In this document: piece after piece, positions 9,260 through 16,734 of the stretch
Layout of the letters: each line of letters starts with the position of its first letter
Numbering within the stretch: position 1 is the first letter of the stretch
Assembly (NCBI RefSeq): GCF_007989605.1
Contig: NZ_BJUL01000018.1
Location: 1 to 64,000, forward strand
DNA: 64,000 bases
Reading direction: 5' to 3'
DNA from: Vreelandella venusta
GTDB lineage: Bacteria; Pseudomonadota; Gammaproteobacteria; Pseudomonadales; Halomonadaceae
Position numbers and translations under genes: made by a program
The notes under the pieces: generated by a model
Told to the model about the DNA's origin: nothing
Database searches by the model: none
Seen by the model: only the letters and a program-made list of their open reading frames with translations

Positions 9260-9776
9260 TGGTTTCTCCAATATTTTATTAATGTAATTAGAGCCACTAC
9301 TATGTCTTTTTCCTATGTATTGCTAACCATCAGCAGCTCAACAGCGGATGAGACACGCCACAGCTCAAAACCCAATGACTACATTTCTATATAAAAAATC
9401 GACACATTTCAAAGTATTTTTGTATACATTTTTATTTGGCAGCGCTATGCACCTCATCGAGCACCACAATTTTGACGCAACTCTAGCTGTTCAAATTTTC
9501 TTGCCTAGGCGACGACCAGGCATCTAAGCACAAGCCTAGCCCTGGTGGCAGGTCCCAAAAATAAATTAAAAATCAAAAACTTGAACAAGAAAATTGATAG
9601 GCGTCGCTGTGCAAACATCATGCTATTTGTCGCAGCAAGAAGCGCTATTAGCCAAATAGATGAGCATAAACAGGGCGAAATTATTTATTTTCAGCAGATT
9701 TTTTGTGTACAGTATTAACTTTAAAAATGAACAATAATTTCAAATCATTGAATACAACAACAAAGGAGAGTCCTTC
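9260..9776. promoter_or_regulatory. Divergent promoter region between uraH and the purine permease
   Basis: This 517 bp region has no gene and is AT-rich. TTCAAAGTAT (9408-9417) abuts TTTTGTATACA (9418-9428), whose core TGTATACA is an 8 bp perfect palindrome. A related TTTTGTGTAC lies at 9701-9710, close to the permease gene. The same two 10-mers occur upstream of gcl. This suggests a shared regulator, possibly the FCD/GntR protein. No other structure was recognised. Confidence 0.5.
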
Positions 9777-11231
9777 ATGAGTGACGCCACATCCTCGTCT
9801 GAAGAGCGAACGCGAATAGATGGAAAGAGCACCTCCCTCTTTGATTTTTATGGAAAACCTAAATTCCTAAAGGTACTGCCACTTTCTCTTCAGCACCTAC
9901 TCGCCATGATTGCTGGCGTGATAACTCCTCCTATTATCGTTGCTGGGGTCGTCGGCGCGAGCGTTGAAGAAAAGCTTCTGCTTATTCAGATTGCTGTGCT
10001 GGCATCAGGTGTTTGCACTGTGTTTCATCTATATGGCGTGTGGAAGTTCGGAGCGCGCTTACCTGCCATTTTTGGCGTCGGCTTTGCCTACGTACCAACG
10101 CTTGTAGCAGTTGGCGCTCAATATGGAATTGAAGGCATACTCGGCGCCCAGTTGATTGGCGGTATGACTATGGTCGTGGTGGGTTATTTCATCCAATACA
10201 TTCGCCACTTGTTCCCCCCTGTCGTGGCAGGAACCGTGGTGTTGGTGATCGGTCTGTCGCTATATGACATCGCTATCCGTTATATGGCAGGCAGTGGAAA
10301 CGTCAATGCGGCCAATTTTGGTGACCCAATCAATTGGATGGTCGCTGTCGTTACGTTGCTCACTGTCTTAATTGCTGCCCAATTTGGTAAAGGAGTGATT
10401 AAGCTCTCAGCCATTATTGTCGGTATTGTGGTGGGCTATTTACTCTCCCTATCGCTGGGCTTGGTTAGTTTCGACAACGTCGCCAATGCATCCTGGGTAG
10501 CCGTTCCTAAACTAATGCCGTTTGAGATGGAGTTTCACACCGCGGCCATTGCTTCAATGGTGGTTATTTGTGTTATCAACTCCGTGCAAACTATTGGGGA
10601 TTTATCTGCCACAACCGTTGGCGGCATGAACCGTGAGCTAAAAACAAAAGAACTTACCGGTGGCCTGCTCGGCAATGGTTTAACCACTACCGTCAGCTCT
10701 TTCTTCGGTGCCCTGCCCACCTCCACGTTCAGCCAGAATGTTGGCATCGTAGCCATGACCAAGGTAATTAGCCGATACGTGCTGGCACTGGCAGGTATTT
10801 TTATGATTCTGGCGGGTCTCAGTCCGAAATTCGGCGCAATAATCACGACGATTCCTTACCCCGTTTTAGGTGGTGCAACAATTACTGTGTTTGGCATGAT
10901 TACCATGACTGGCATCCAGTTACTGGTTAAAGATGAGATGTCCGCACGTAATATGACCATCGTCGGCCTTGCTCTAGCACTTAGCCTGGGTATCGCTGCT
11001 GAGCCATCCGCTATTGAGCAGTTTCCTGCAGTATTAAGAGACTTGATAGGTGGTGCCCCCATTGTTGTAGCCGCTATTACAGCTTTCACGCTGAATATCG
11101 TCCTACCCAAAAAATCTCTTACCGATGAGGCTAAAGAGAGAGAAAAAATTGCTAACGAAGATAAAGACACTAAGGACGAAGCCCATAACCAAGGCGATAA
11201 CCTTAGTCAACGTAGCGTTCATGCCGAATAA
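9777..11231 (+). CDS. NCS2 family purine (xanthine/urate) permease
   Basis: This 484-residue transporter has about 14 hydrophobic segments. It shows the NCS2 helix-1 stretch LQHLLAMIAGVITPPIIVAG and, near residue 320, the family signature QNVGIVAMTK (pattern QNxGxxxxTK). The family carries nucleobases with protons or sodium; members next to urate-oxidising genes often take up urate or xanthine. Divergence from uraH-puuD and a shared palindrome in the promoter region support a purine or urate substrate, but uracil cannot be ruled out from sequence alone. The last 40 residues are a charged cytoplasmic tail. The start follows AAAGGAGA. Confidence 0.9.
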   Translation: MSDATSSSEERTRIDGKSTSLFDFYGKPKFLKVLPLSLQHLLAMIAGVITPPIIVAGVVGASVEEKLLLIQIAVLASGVCTVFHLYGVWKFGARLPAIFGVGFAYVPTLVAVGAQYGIEGILGAQLIGGMTMVVVGYFIQYIRHLFPPVVAGTVVLVIGLSLYDIAIRYMAGSGNVNAANFGDPINWMVAVVTLLTVLIAAQFGKGVIKLSAIIVGIVVGYLLSLSLGLVSFDNVANASWVAVPKLMPFEMEFHTAAIASMVVICVINSVQTIGDLSATTVGGMNRELKTKELTGGLLGNGLTTTVSSFFGALPTSTFSQNVGIVAMTKVISRYVLALAGIFMILAGLSPKFGAIITTIPYPVLGGATITVFGMITMTGIQLLVKDEMSARNMTIVGLALALSLGIAAEPSAIEQFPAVLRDLIGGAPIVVAAITAFTLNIVLPKKSLTDEAKEREKIANEDKDTKDEAHNQGDNLSQRSVHAE

Positions 11232-11282
11232 TGATTTATTAATTAGCAATAAAAGCATCATTTAAAACATGCACGACGCTTT

Positions 11283-11313
11283 AGAACTGCCGTTAGCCCG
11301 GCAGTTCTATTTC
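11283..11313 (+). terminator. Intrinsic terminator of the permease gene
   Basis: A perfect 10 bp stem AGAACTGCCG / CGGCAGTTCT with a 6-base loop is followed by a T-rich stretch (ATTTCTC). Confidence 0.75.
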
Positions 11314-11352
11314 TCTATGCAGAACATAATAATGAGACGATTGGAGTGACAC

Positions 11353-12990
11353 ATGCACCGCTTAAACAATCTAACAATGAGAATGAGCTGGTCACTCGTT
11401 TTATGCGCTTTTCTGACATTACTGCTGCTGCTGAGTGGCACTGGCCTCTACGCGGTCAATCATAGCCAGGAAAGTATCGAGCAATTTACCAACGTTAACG
11501 TCAATCAACAATCGACACTGAACAGAACCAATTCGTCGCTACAAAATGTACGTTTACAAATGGGCCGTCTGTACGAAGAGCTGCTAGAGGCACCCCCTTC
11601 TCTTACTGCCGTTGAAAGACGCCAACGAGCGGATGAAATGCGTCATTTGCTTGAAAACGCAGACAATGTGTTCACTGAATTTCTTGCTTTACCATTCAAC
11701 CCGTCTCATGAGCACTTCGTTCGTGAAATAGAGAGTAGCTTCAATAACATGATGAGTCACCAGCTACTTCCTCAACTTGATTCGCTTTATCAAGGGAACA
11801 CTGCTGACTACCAACGCCTGCGCAATAGCACCCATGCTGCCTATGACACATTTTATCAAGATGCGGTTAATTTTTTTCATACGGTAGAAGACGAAGGTAA
11901 TCAGCGCTTGGATAACTTCTCTTCAGTGGTCAACTTAGCTAATTCCGCTATTGTCAGTGTATTCATCATCGCGTTAATCATTACTGCCATTGTCTACTGG
12001 GGCGTGAGCGTCAACTTAATTCGCCCAACGCAGCGCATCAACGAGCACTTTCAATATATTGCTAAAGGTGATCTTTCTAGAGAAATTGAGGTGCATGGCC
12101 GAAATGAAATCGGCATTCTCTTCAACTCGCTACGCAACATGCAAAAAGATTTGTTGGAAACGGTGGCAACCGTGCGTCATAGCAGTGAAGAGGTTTTTGC
12201 AGGCGCACGAGAAATTGCGTTGGGCAACCAAGATCTCGCCTCGCGAACCGAGCGTCAGTCCGCTTCATTAACACAAACTGCCTCCAGTATTGAAGAAATG
12301 ACGGCCACTATGGAACGTAACAGTAATAACGCAGCGCAAGCTAGCCGCGTTGCTCAAGAAGCTGCGCATAATGCACAGCAAGGTGGCGATGTCGTGACTC
12401 ATGTGGTGAGTAAAATGCATGAGATACGTCATAGCTCGCAACAGATTACCGACATTATTGGCTTAATTGACTCAATCGCCTTTCAGACCAATATTTTGGC
12501 GCTCAATGCATCCGTTGAAGCAGCCCGAGCAGGTGAACATGGTCGAGGGTTTGCCGTGGTCGCCAGTGAGGTTCGCTTGCTGGCAACACGCAGCGCGGAT
12601 GCCGCAGCGGATATTCGTCAACTGATTGCAACGTCAGTAAGCCAGATAGAATCAGGTACTCAACACGCGGATTTAGCCAGTGAGTCAATGGTCGCCATTA
12701 TGGAATCCGTTAAGCGTGTTACCACTTTAATGGATGAGATCGCAGTCGCTAGCGAGGAGCAACGTGTTGGCATCAACGAAGTCAATAGTGCTATTAGCGA
12801 AATGGAGCAGACGACTCAGCAGAATGCCGCCATGGTGGAGCAAGCCAGCACCTCCGCCACTCAGTTAGAGCATGAAGCTGAACGGTTAACCGAGGTTGTG
12901 CTTAGGTTTAAACTCAACGCCAGCGCTGCAAACACCCAATCAGGTGCCCAGTTGGTTTCGCTAACTCACCAAGCTGTACCTTGCACCTAG
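11353..12990 (+). CDS. Methyl-accepting chemotaxis protein
   Basis: The protein has 545 residues. Transmembrane helices lie at about 11-34 and 197-218, enclosing a periplasmic helical-bundle sensor domain of about 160 residues. A HAMP domain follows (about 219-272), then a cytoplasmic signalling domain with the near-invariant hairpin tip (about 374-410: FQTNILALNASVEAARAGE, then GRGFAVVASEVR) that contacts CheA and CheW. It lacks a C-terminal NWETF tether for CheR. It lies just after the purine permease, though a terminator separates them. This invites the guess that it senses a purine or a product of purine breakdown. The sensor domain itself gives no ligand clue. Confidence 0.93.
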   Translation: MHRLNNLTMRMSWSLVLCAFLTLLLLLSGTGLYAVNHSQESIEQFTNVNVNQQSTLNRTNSSLQNVRLQMGRLYEELLEAPPSLTAVERRQRADEMRHLLENADNVFTEFLALPFNPSHEHFVREIESSFNNMMSHQLLPQLDSLYQGNTADYQRLRNSTHAAYDTFYQDAVNFFHTVEDEGNQRLDNFSSVVNLANSAIVSVFIIALIITAIVYWGVSVNLIRPTQRINEHFQYIAKGDLSREIEVHGRNEIGILFNSLRNMQKDLLETVATVRHSSEEVFAGAREIALGNQDLASRTERQSASLTQTASSIEEMTATMERNSNNAAQASRVAQEAAHNAQQGGDVVTHVVSKMHEIRHSSQQITDIIGLIDSIAFQTNILALNASVEAARAGEHGRGFAVVASEVRLLATRSADAAADIRQLIATSVSQIESGTQHADLASESMVAIMESVKRVTTLMDEIAVASEEQRVGINEVNSAISEMEQTTQQNAAMVEQASTSATQLEHEAERLTEVVLRFKLNASAANTQSGAQLVSLTHQAVPCT

Positions 12991-13006
12991 AGCTAAACGC
13001 CATATA

Positions 13007-13022
13007 CTGTATATAAAAACAT
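13007..13022. promoter_or_regulatory. LexA-like (SOS) box
   Basis: CTG-TATATAAAAA-CAT fits the CTG-N10-CAG LexA pattern with one change in the last base, and TACTGTATATA on its left side matches the classic box. It lies 37 bp upstream of the radical SAM gene start. I recall that the Pseudomonas aeruginosa homologue PA0069 is reported as LexA-regulated. The 13-mer TACTGTATATAAA is repeated inside the gene at 13082-13094, but without a matching right half. Confidence 0.55.
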
Positions 13023-13058
13023 ATATGGCAATTCTAGTCCGTGCAGAGGTGGCAACTA

Positions 13059-13304
13059 ATGGCTTATTCCCCTTCCAGCACTACTGTATATAAAGGGCGC
13101 GGTGCGACCTACGATCCGCATAACCGCTTCGCACCAACCTGCAGCGTGGTAGAGGATGATGGCTGGTGGCATGAGGAGGCCTCTACTTCGCTTGCAACGG
13201 AGGTACGCGAGGAACCCAGCAAAAGCGCGCTTTCCTGGAACCGTTCACCAGATTTACCCTTTGACCGCTCACTCAATCCATTTCGCGGCTGCGAGCATGG
13301 CTGC
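13059..13304 (+). pseudogene. PA0069-family radical SAM protein, N-terminal part of interrupted gene
   Basis: 82 codons from an ATG with AGAGGTGG upstream. The reading ends in LNPFRGCEHGC, the first two cysteines of the radical SAM CxxxCxxC cluster motif. Directly after GGC TGC the frame runs into foreign DNA, and the rest of the gene resumes at 14516. Joined at the repeated GGCTGC, the two parts give a single 358-residue frame with no stop, close to the family length. The family is a radical SAM group of the spore-photoproduct-lyase-like kind with unknown substrate. The intact frames on both sides argue for a recent insertion. The truncated product lacks most of the SAM barrel and cannot be active. 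Confidence 0.85.
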
Positions 13305-13327
13305 CTATGTCACGCTATAAGACACAA
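13299..13327. other. Left attachment junction of the inserted element (core plus P' half-site)
   Basis: GGCTGC (13299-13304), three bases, then the half-site TGTCACGCTATAAGACACAA (13308-13327). Its reverse complement matches the right half-site at 17 of 20 positions. The GGCTGC core is repeated at the right end. Confidence 0.7.
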
Positions 13328-13414
13328 GGCCATTTTGCGAAGCTCAACCTCTTGCTTTCGTATAGATGACTGAGGATCATTGTGTAATTTACTGACCACC
13401 ATCAAGGAACGAAA

Positions 13415-14302
13415 ATGTCTGAAATGCAGAAAGAGCTTGAAAGGCTTGTCATGGGCGGTTCGATACCTATGTCGAGCTTTGGGCCGAGAATGCATGTTAT
13501 AAACAAAATTCAAGAATTTAATTCTGCGGCTTGGACATTTGGATTTTGTAGAGGCGCAGATTTCTCTGCTGACGATATGGTCTTATCGCTGATGCAACTG
13601 GAAGATGATTTTTTGAAGCATGTTGGAATACACTCCGTATTTCTGAAAACCATTTCTCCAAAATTTGAAGAACATCTTCCAATTCTTTTGACAAAAAAGG
13701 ATAGGGCGATACGCAAGGATGAGTTTGGCGACACTGTTCACAAGGATTGGTTAAACTACCTTGGCAAATATTATAAAGAGAAAATCGAACCGTTTACCGC
13801 TGGTTTGCTTGACAGCGTAGGTGATGATGTCTTCGAACATTTCGATACAGCTCGGATGAATCACTTTGCCTGGAATGCAATGAATAAGGACGATGTTGTT
13901 CGTGCAACATTAAAAACCTTAGATTTTTTCATTGAGTTCAAGAGAGCTGATTTTGTTCCGTCAGATATTGATATGTCTGGGGCAGAATATGAGGCGAAAC
14001 TTGCCAGCCAAATTAATGCCGATACGGCTTGGCATGCCACACTAACCAAGGCATCTGGCGACCAAGGTGCAGATATTCTGCTATCAAAATCTCAAATGAC
14101 GATTGTCGTTCAAACAAAATATCATGCTGCGAAGGTTGGGAATAGCGCCGTTCAAGAAGCGTTTTCTGCTAAAAAATACTATGGTGCGGATTTGGCCTTT
14201 GTGATTTCTAACTCTGGATTTACTAACTCGGCAGGTGAATTGGCTGATGCAACTGGTGTTAGATTATTTTCAGATGGAGAGCTGATGGATTTTCTTAGCT
14301 AA
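13415..14302 (+). CDS. Mrr-type restriction endonuclease-like protein
   Basis: The protein has 295 residues, with AAGGAACG upstream of the ATG. The C-terminal part (about 186-290) is an Mrr_cat-like PD-(D/E)xK nuclease domain: GAEYEAKL (Glu191/Glu193), SGDQGADILL (Asp216/Asp220), VVQTKYH (Gln233, Lys235) and VGNSAVQEAF. The first 180 residues match no domain I know and may recognise DNA or sense a trigger. Mrr proteins are type IV enzymes that cut modified DNA, so a defence role is likely; nothing in the sequence defines the target. It is the only intact gene of the inserted element. Base composition is clearly lower in GC than the neighbours, a sign of transfer. No methylase lies nearby. Confidence 0.85.
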   Translation: MSEMQKELERLVMGGSIPMSSFGPRMHVINKIQEFNSAAWTFGFCRGADFSADDMVLSLMQLEDDFLKHVGIHSVFLKTISPKFEEHLPILLTKKDRAIRKDEFGDTVHKDWLNYLGKYYKEKIEPFTAGLLDSVGDDVFEHFDTARMNHFAWNAMNKDDVVRATLKTLDFFIEFKRADFVPSDIDMSGAEYEAKLASQINADTAWHATLTKASGDQGADILLSKSQMTIVVQTKYHAAKVGNSAVQEAFSAKKYYGADLAFVISNSGFTNSAGELADATGVRLFSDGELMDFLS

Positions 14303-14313
14303 AAGTCTAAAAG

Positions 14314-14350
14314 ACCATGCAATACATGACTTTTGTGTATTGCATGGTTT
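14314..14350 (+). terminator. Hairpin downstream of the Mrr-like gene
   Basis: A perfect 12 bp stem ACCATGCAATAC / GTATTGCATGGT with an 11-base loop, extended by two further pairs (one a G-T wobble), ends in TT. It is likely to stop transcription of the element's gene before the host gene, though the T run is short. Confidence 0.65.
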
Positions 14351-14363
14351 ATGGCGATACTCA

Positions 14364-14474
14364 CTACTTTGCATAGCTCGGATTCTGTATCAGATGGTGA
14401 TCCGGTGCGTATGAGGTGCCAAGCTCCTGCTTTTTCGATGAGAAACGAATGTAGGGGTAGCATTTCCGTGGCAT
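14364..14474 (-). pseudogene. Large serine recombinase, N-terminal stub
   Basis: From an ATG at 14474 (GAGG upstream) the reading is MPRKCYPYIRFSSKKQELGT, then SYA, and then unrelated residues to a stop after 36 codons. YxRFSxxxQ is the N-terminal catalytic motif of serine recombinases; Ser after Phe is the nucleophile. Homology ends after about 23 codons, where the usual RQ of this family should follow, so the rest was removed by a deletion that also brought the Mrr-like gene close. The stub starts 20 bp inside the right half-site, the normal place for a large serine integrase gene next to its attP. Confidence 0.75.
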
Positions 14475-14494
14475 CTGACCAGCCTCAAAAGACG

Positions 14495-14521
14495 TTGTGT
14501 CTTTTAGAGTAACACGGCTGC
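14495..14521. other. Right attachment junction of the inserted element (P half-site plus core)
   Basis: Half-site TTGTGTCTTTTAGAGTAACA (14495-14514), one base, then the second GGCTGC (14516-14521), after which the radical SAM frame resumes. A small hairpin, AAAAGAC / GTCTTTT, overlaps it at 14487-14505. Confidence 0.7.
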
Positions 14522-15352
14522 ATTTACTGCTACGCTCGCCCTTCCCACGCCTACTGGGATTTGTCACCGGGGCTCGATTTTGAAACTAAATTAATCGCCC
14601 GCACAGGCTTAGTTGAGCACTTAACAGACGAGCTTAGCCATCCCCATTATGTCTGTCGTCCTATCAACCTTTCCGGCAACACCGACTGTTACCAGCCATT
14701 GGAAGCAAAATACCAAACAACTCGTCGTTTATTAGAGCTGCTACTAGCATGCAGGCACCCGGTCACCCTGGTGACTAAAAGTACGCTAATACTGCGGGAT
14801 TTAGACCTGCTCGCAGCAATGGCCGAGCATCGCTTAGTACGGGTGTTTGTTAGCCTGACAAGTCTGGATGCCAATCTAAAGCGTACCTTGGAACCCCGGG
14901 CGGCCTCGCCTCAGGCGCGCTTAAAAGTGATCCGCGAGCTCAACACCGCAGGCATTCCAGTGAGTACGCTGGTCTCACCGATTATTCCTGGCCTTACTGA
15001 TCACGAAATTGAACGTATTCTAGAAGCAGCCAGCCGTGCAGGCGCGCGCACAGCAACGTGGATGCTGCTGCGCCTACCCCATGAAGTCGCACCGATGTTT
15101 GAAGCATGGCTACAAGCCCACTACCCGGAGCGAGCCACTAAGGTAATGAGCCTGATTCGCCAATGCCGAAGCGGCCAACACTACGATGCACAATTTGGTA
15201 AACGCTTCCGTGGTGAAGGCGTCTTTGCCGACTTGATTGCCCAACGCTTTAATCGCGCCAGCCGCAAGTGGAACATGCAGCCACGCACCGAACAGGGCCT
15301 GAACACCCACGACTTTAGACCACCACGGGCGCAAGGAGATTTATTCTATTAG
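14516..15352 (+). pseudogene. PA0069-family radical SAM protein, C-terminal part of interrupted gene
   Basis: The reading resumes with GCIYCYARPSHAYWDLSPGLDFE, supplying the last cysteine of CxxxCxxC. It continues through the barrel (LSGNTDCYQPLE, VTLVTKSTLILRD, VFVSLTSLD, STLVSPIIPGLTDHEIE) to the usual C-terminus RAQGDLFY. 278 codons are open with no frameshift. There is no start codon or ribosome site at the junction, so no normal protein is expected. The last 4 bp overlap the convergent tyrS stop. The complete family member would be a cytosolic Fe-S enzyme. A reversal by excision would restore the gene exactly. Confidence 0.85.
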
Positions 15353-16617
15353 CGTGCGCGCTTAAACAGACAGAAGTGCTTTTTGCCTTTTTGTACGACC
15401 CAATAGGTATCAAATAACGCGAAGCTTTCCTCCAAGCGGGATTGCACGGCCCGTTCGCCGTTGAGACGTACTGCCCCCTGCTCAATCAGCTCACGGGCTT
15501 GGCGTTTAGAGCCAACTAAACCACCTTTAACCAGTACGCTGTCTAACGACTCTTCTGGCGATACCTGAATACATGGCAAACCATCTAACGCTAGTTGTTC
15601 AAGTTCATGCTGCGTTAGCGTAGCTACGTTGCCGCTGAAGAGCGCTTGGGAAATACGCTGTGCAGTCTTTAGCCCTTCACTTCCATGCACGAAACGCGTG
15701 ACAGTTTCCGCCAGTACCTTTTGTGCCTGGGGCTTACCTGCCACGGCTCGATCATTGGCTTCAATCTCGTCAATCTCATTGCAGCTAATAAAGGTGTAGT
15801 AGCGTAAAAACCGGTAGACATCGCTATCATCCGTGTTTAGCCAAAACTGGTAGAAGTTATAGGGCGACGTTTGCTCTGGATCGAGCCATACAGTGCCACT
15901 TTCGGTTTTGCCAAACTTAGCACCGTCTGACTTGGTAATAAGGGGCAGCGTCATCCCCATGACCTGCTCACCATTAAGACGGCGGGTTAAATCAATACCG
16001 CTGACAATATTGCCCCACTGATCGTTACCGCCAATCTGTATAGTGCAACGCAGCGTGCGGTTTAAATAGGCAAAGTCGTAGGATTGCAGTAGTGCGTAGC
16101 TAAACTCGGTGAACGACATTCCCTGATCGGGGCGCTCTAGCCGCTGCTTGACCGATTCCCGATTAACCATAGCATTTACGGAGAAGTGCTTGCCCACATC
16201 ACGGAAGAACTCAATCACATTAATTTCGTTCATCCAATCTGCATTATTGACTACCTTAAATGGCGCCTCTAAGTGCGCAGCCATCAGCCAGTAGATCTGC
16301 TCTTTTAGCGACTTCCCCCAGCCTTTAACAGTGTCAGCAGAGTTGAGCGATCGCTCGGTGGCTTTGAAACTAGGGTCACCAATCATGCCTGTCGCACCGC
16401 CAACCAAGGCAACACCATGATGCCCAGCATCTTGAAAGCGCTTAAGCATCAAAAGTGGCACTAGATGCCCAATGTGTAGACTGCCCGCTGTCGGGTCGAA
16501 GCCACAATAGATGGTTTGCGGGGTACTGAGTAGCTCGTTAAGCGCCTGCTGTTCATGCGTTGACTGCGCAATCAGCCCACGTTGCTGCAGGTCCTGCAAT
16601 AATGCCGTCGCGTCCAT
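15349..16617 (-). CDS. tyrS: Tyrosyl-tRNA synthetase
   Basis: The protein has 422 residues. It is a class I synthetase with HIGH at 48-51 and KFGKT at 234-238 in place of KMSKS, the form found in E. coli-type TyrS. The tyrosine pocket region [20 protein letters not shown] is intact. A C-terminal S4-like RNA-binding domain (about 358-420) contains [20 protein letters not shown]. It charges tRNA-Tyr. The leader (16618-16734) contains a palindrome TATCCC-GATA-GGGATA at 16680-16695 but no recognisable T-box. Confidence 0.97.
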   Translation of the reverse strand: MDATALLQDLQQRGLIAQSTHEQQALNELLSTPQTIYCGFDPTAGSLHIGHLVPLLMLKRFQDAGHHGVALVGGATGMIGDPSFKATERSLNSADTVKGWGKSLKEQIYWLMAAHLEAPFKVVNNADWMNEINVIEFFRDVGKHFSVNAMVNRESVKQRLERPDQGMSFTEFSYALLQSYDFAYLNRTLRCTIQIGGNDQWGNIVSGIDLTRRLNGEQVMGMTLPLITKSDGAKFGKTESGTVWLDPEQTSPYNFYQFWLNTDDSDVYRFLRYYTFISCNEIDEIEANDRAVAGKPQAQKVLAETVTRFVHGSEGLKTAQRISQALFSGNVATLTQHELEQLALDGLPCIQVSPEESLDSVLVKGGLVGSKRQARELIEQGAVRLNGERAVQSRLEESFALFDTYWVVQKGKKHFCLFKRAR

Positions 16618-16734
16618 GATGCTGCCCTTTTGCAGTTAATTAATAGCATTAGGCTAAGGCGCACCTCGGTAAAGAACGATATCCCGATAGGGATAAATAG
16701 CGACAATAGAGACAAAGGCATTGCCCCGCAGCGA

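Larger units (their letters stand above)
13305..14515. mobile_element. Defective serine-recombinase integrative element carrying an Mrr-type gene
   Basis: A 1,211 bp insertion lies between two copies of GGCTGC and splits the radical SAM gene. It contains one intact gene (Mrr-like endonuclease), a hairpin, and on the other strand the first codons of a large serine recombinase, placed as usual next to the attachment site. The two ends carry inverted 20 bp half-sites (17/20). Brought together around GGCTGC they make a 50 bp imperfect palindrome whose centre falls inside the shared hexamer. That is the expected layout of a large-serine-integrase attP. The element is more AT-rich than its surroundings. 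It seems to have lost its recombinase by deletion and is probably fixed unless helped in trans. Confidence 0.8.

Noticed and set aside
13308-14514. The insertion as a classical transposon with TGT...ACA terminal inverted repeats
   Set aside because: The flanking GGCTGC repeats are not directly next to the inverted repeats: three bases intervene on the left and one on the right. There is no transposase, and the palindrome centre lies within the repeat, as expected for serine-integrase att sites.
13305-14515. The insertion as a group I or group II intron with a homing endonuclease
   Set aside because: Its ends do not fit the splice-site rules (U before and G at the end for group I; GUGYG start and domain V for group II). 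It has no catalytic-core-like pairing I could find, and the ends are inverted half-sites with a serine-recombinase stub.
14364-14567. The full 67-codon minus-strand frame as a gene
   Set aside because: Its first 31 codons lie antisense to the radical SAM gene and the att site. Only the part from the ATG at 14474 resembles a known protein, and that is a stub.
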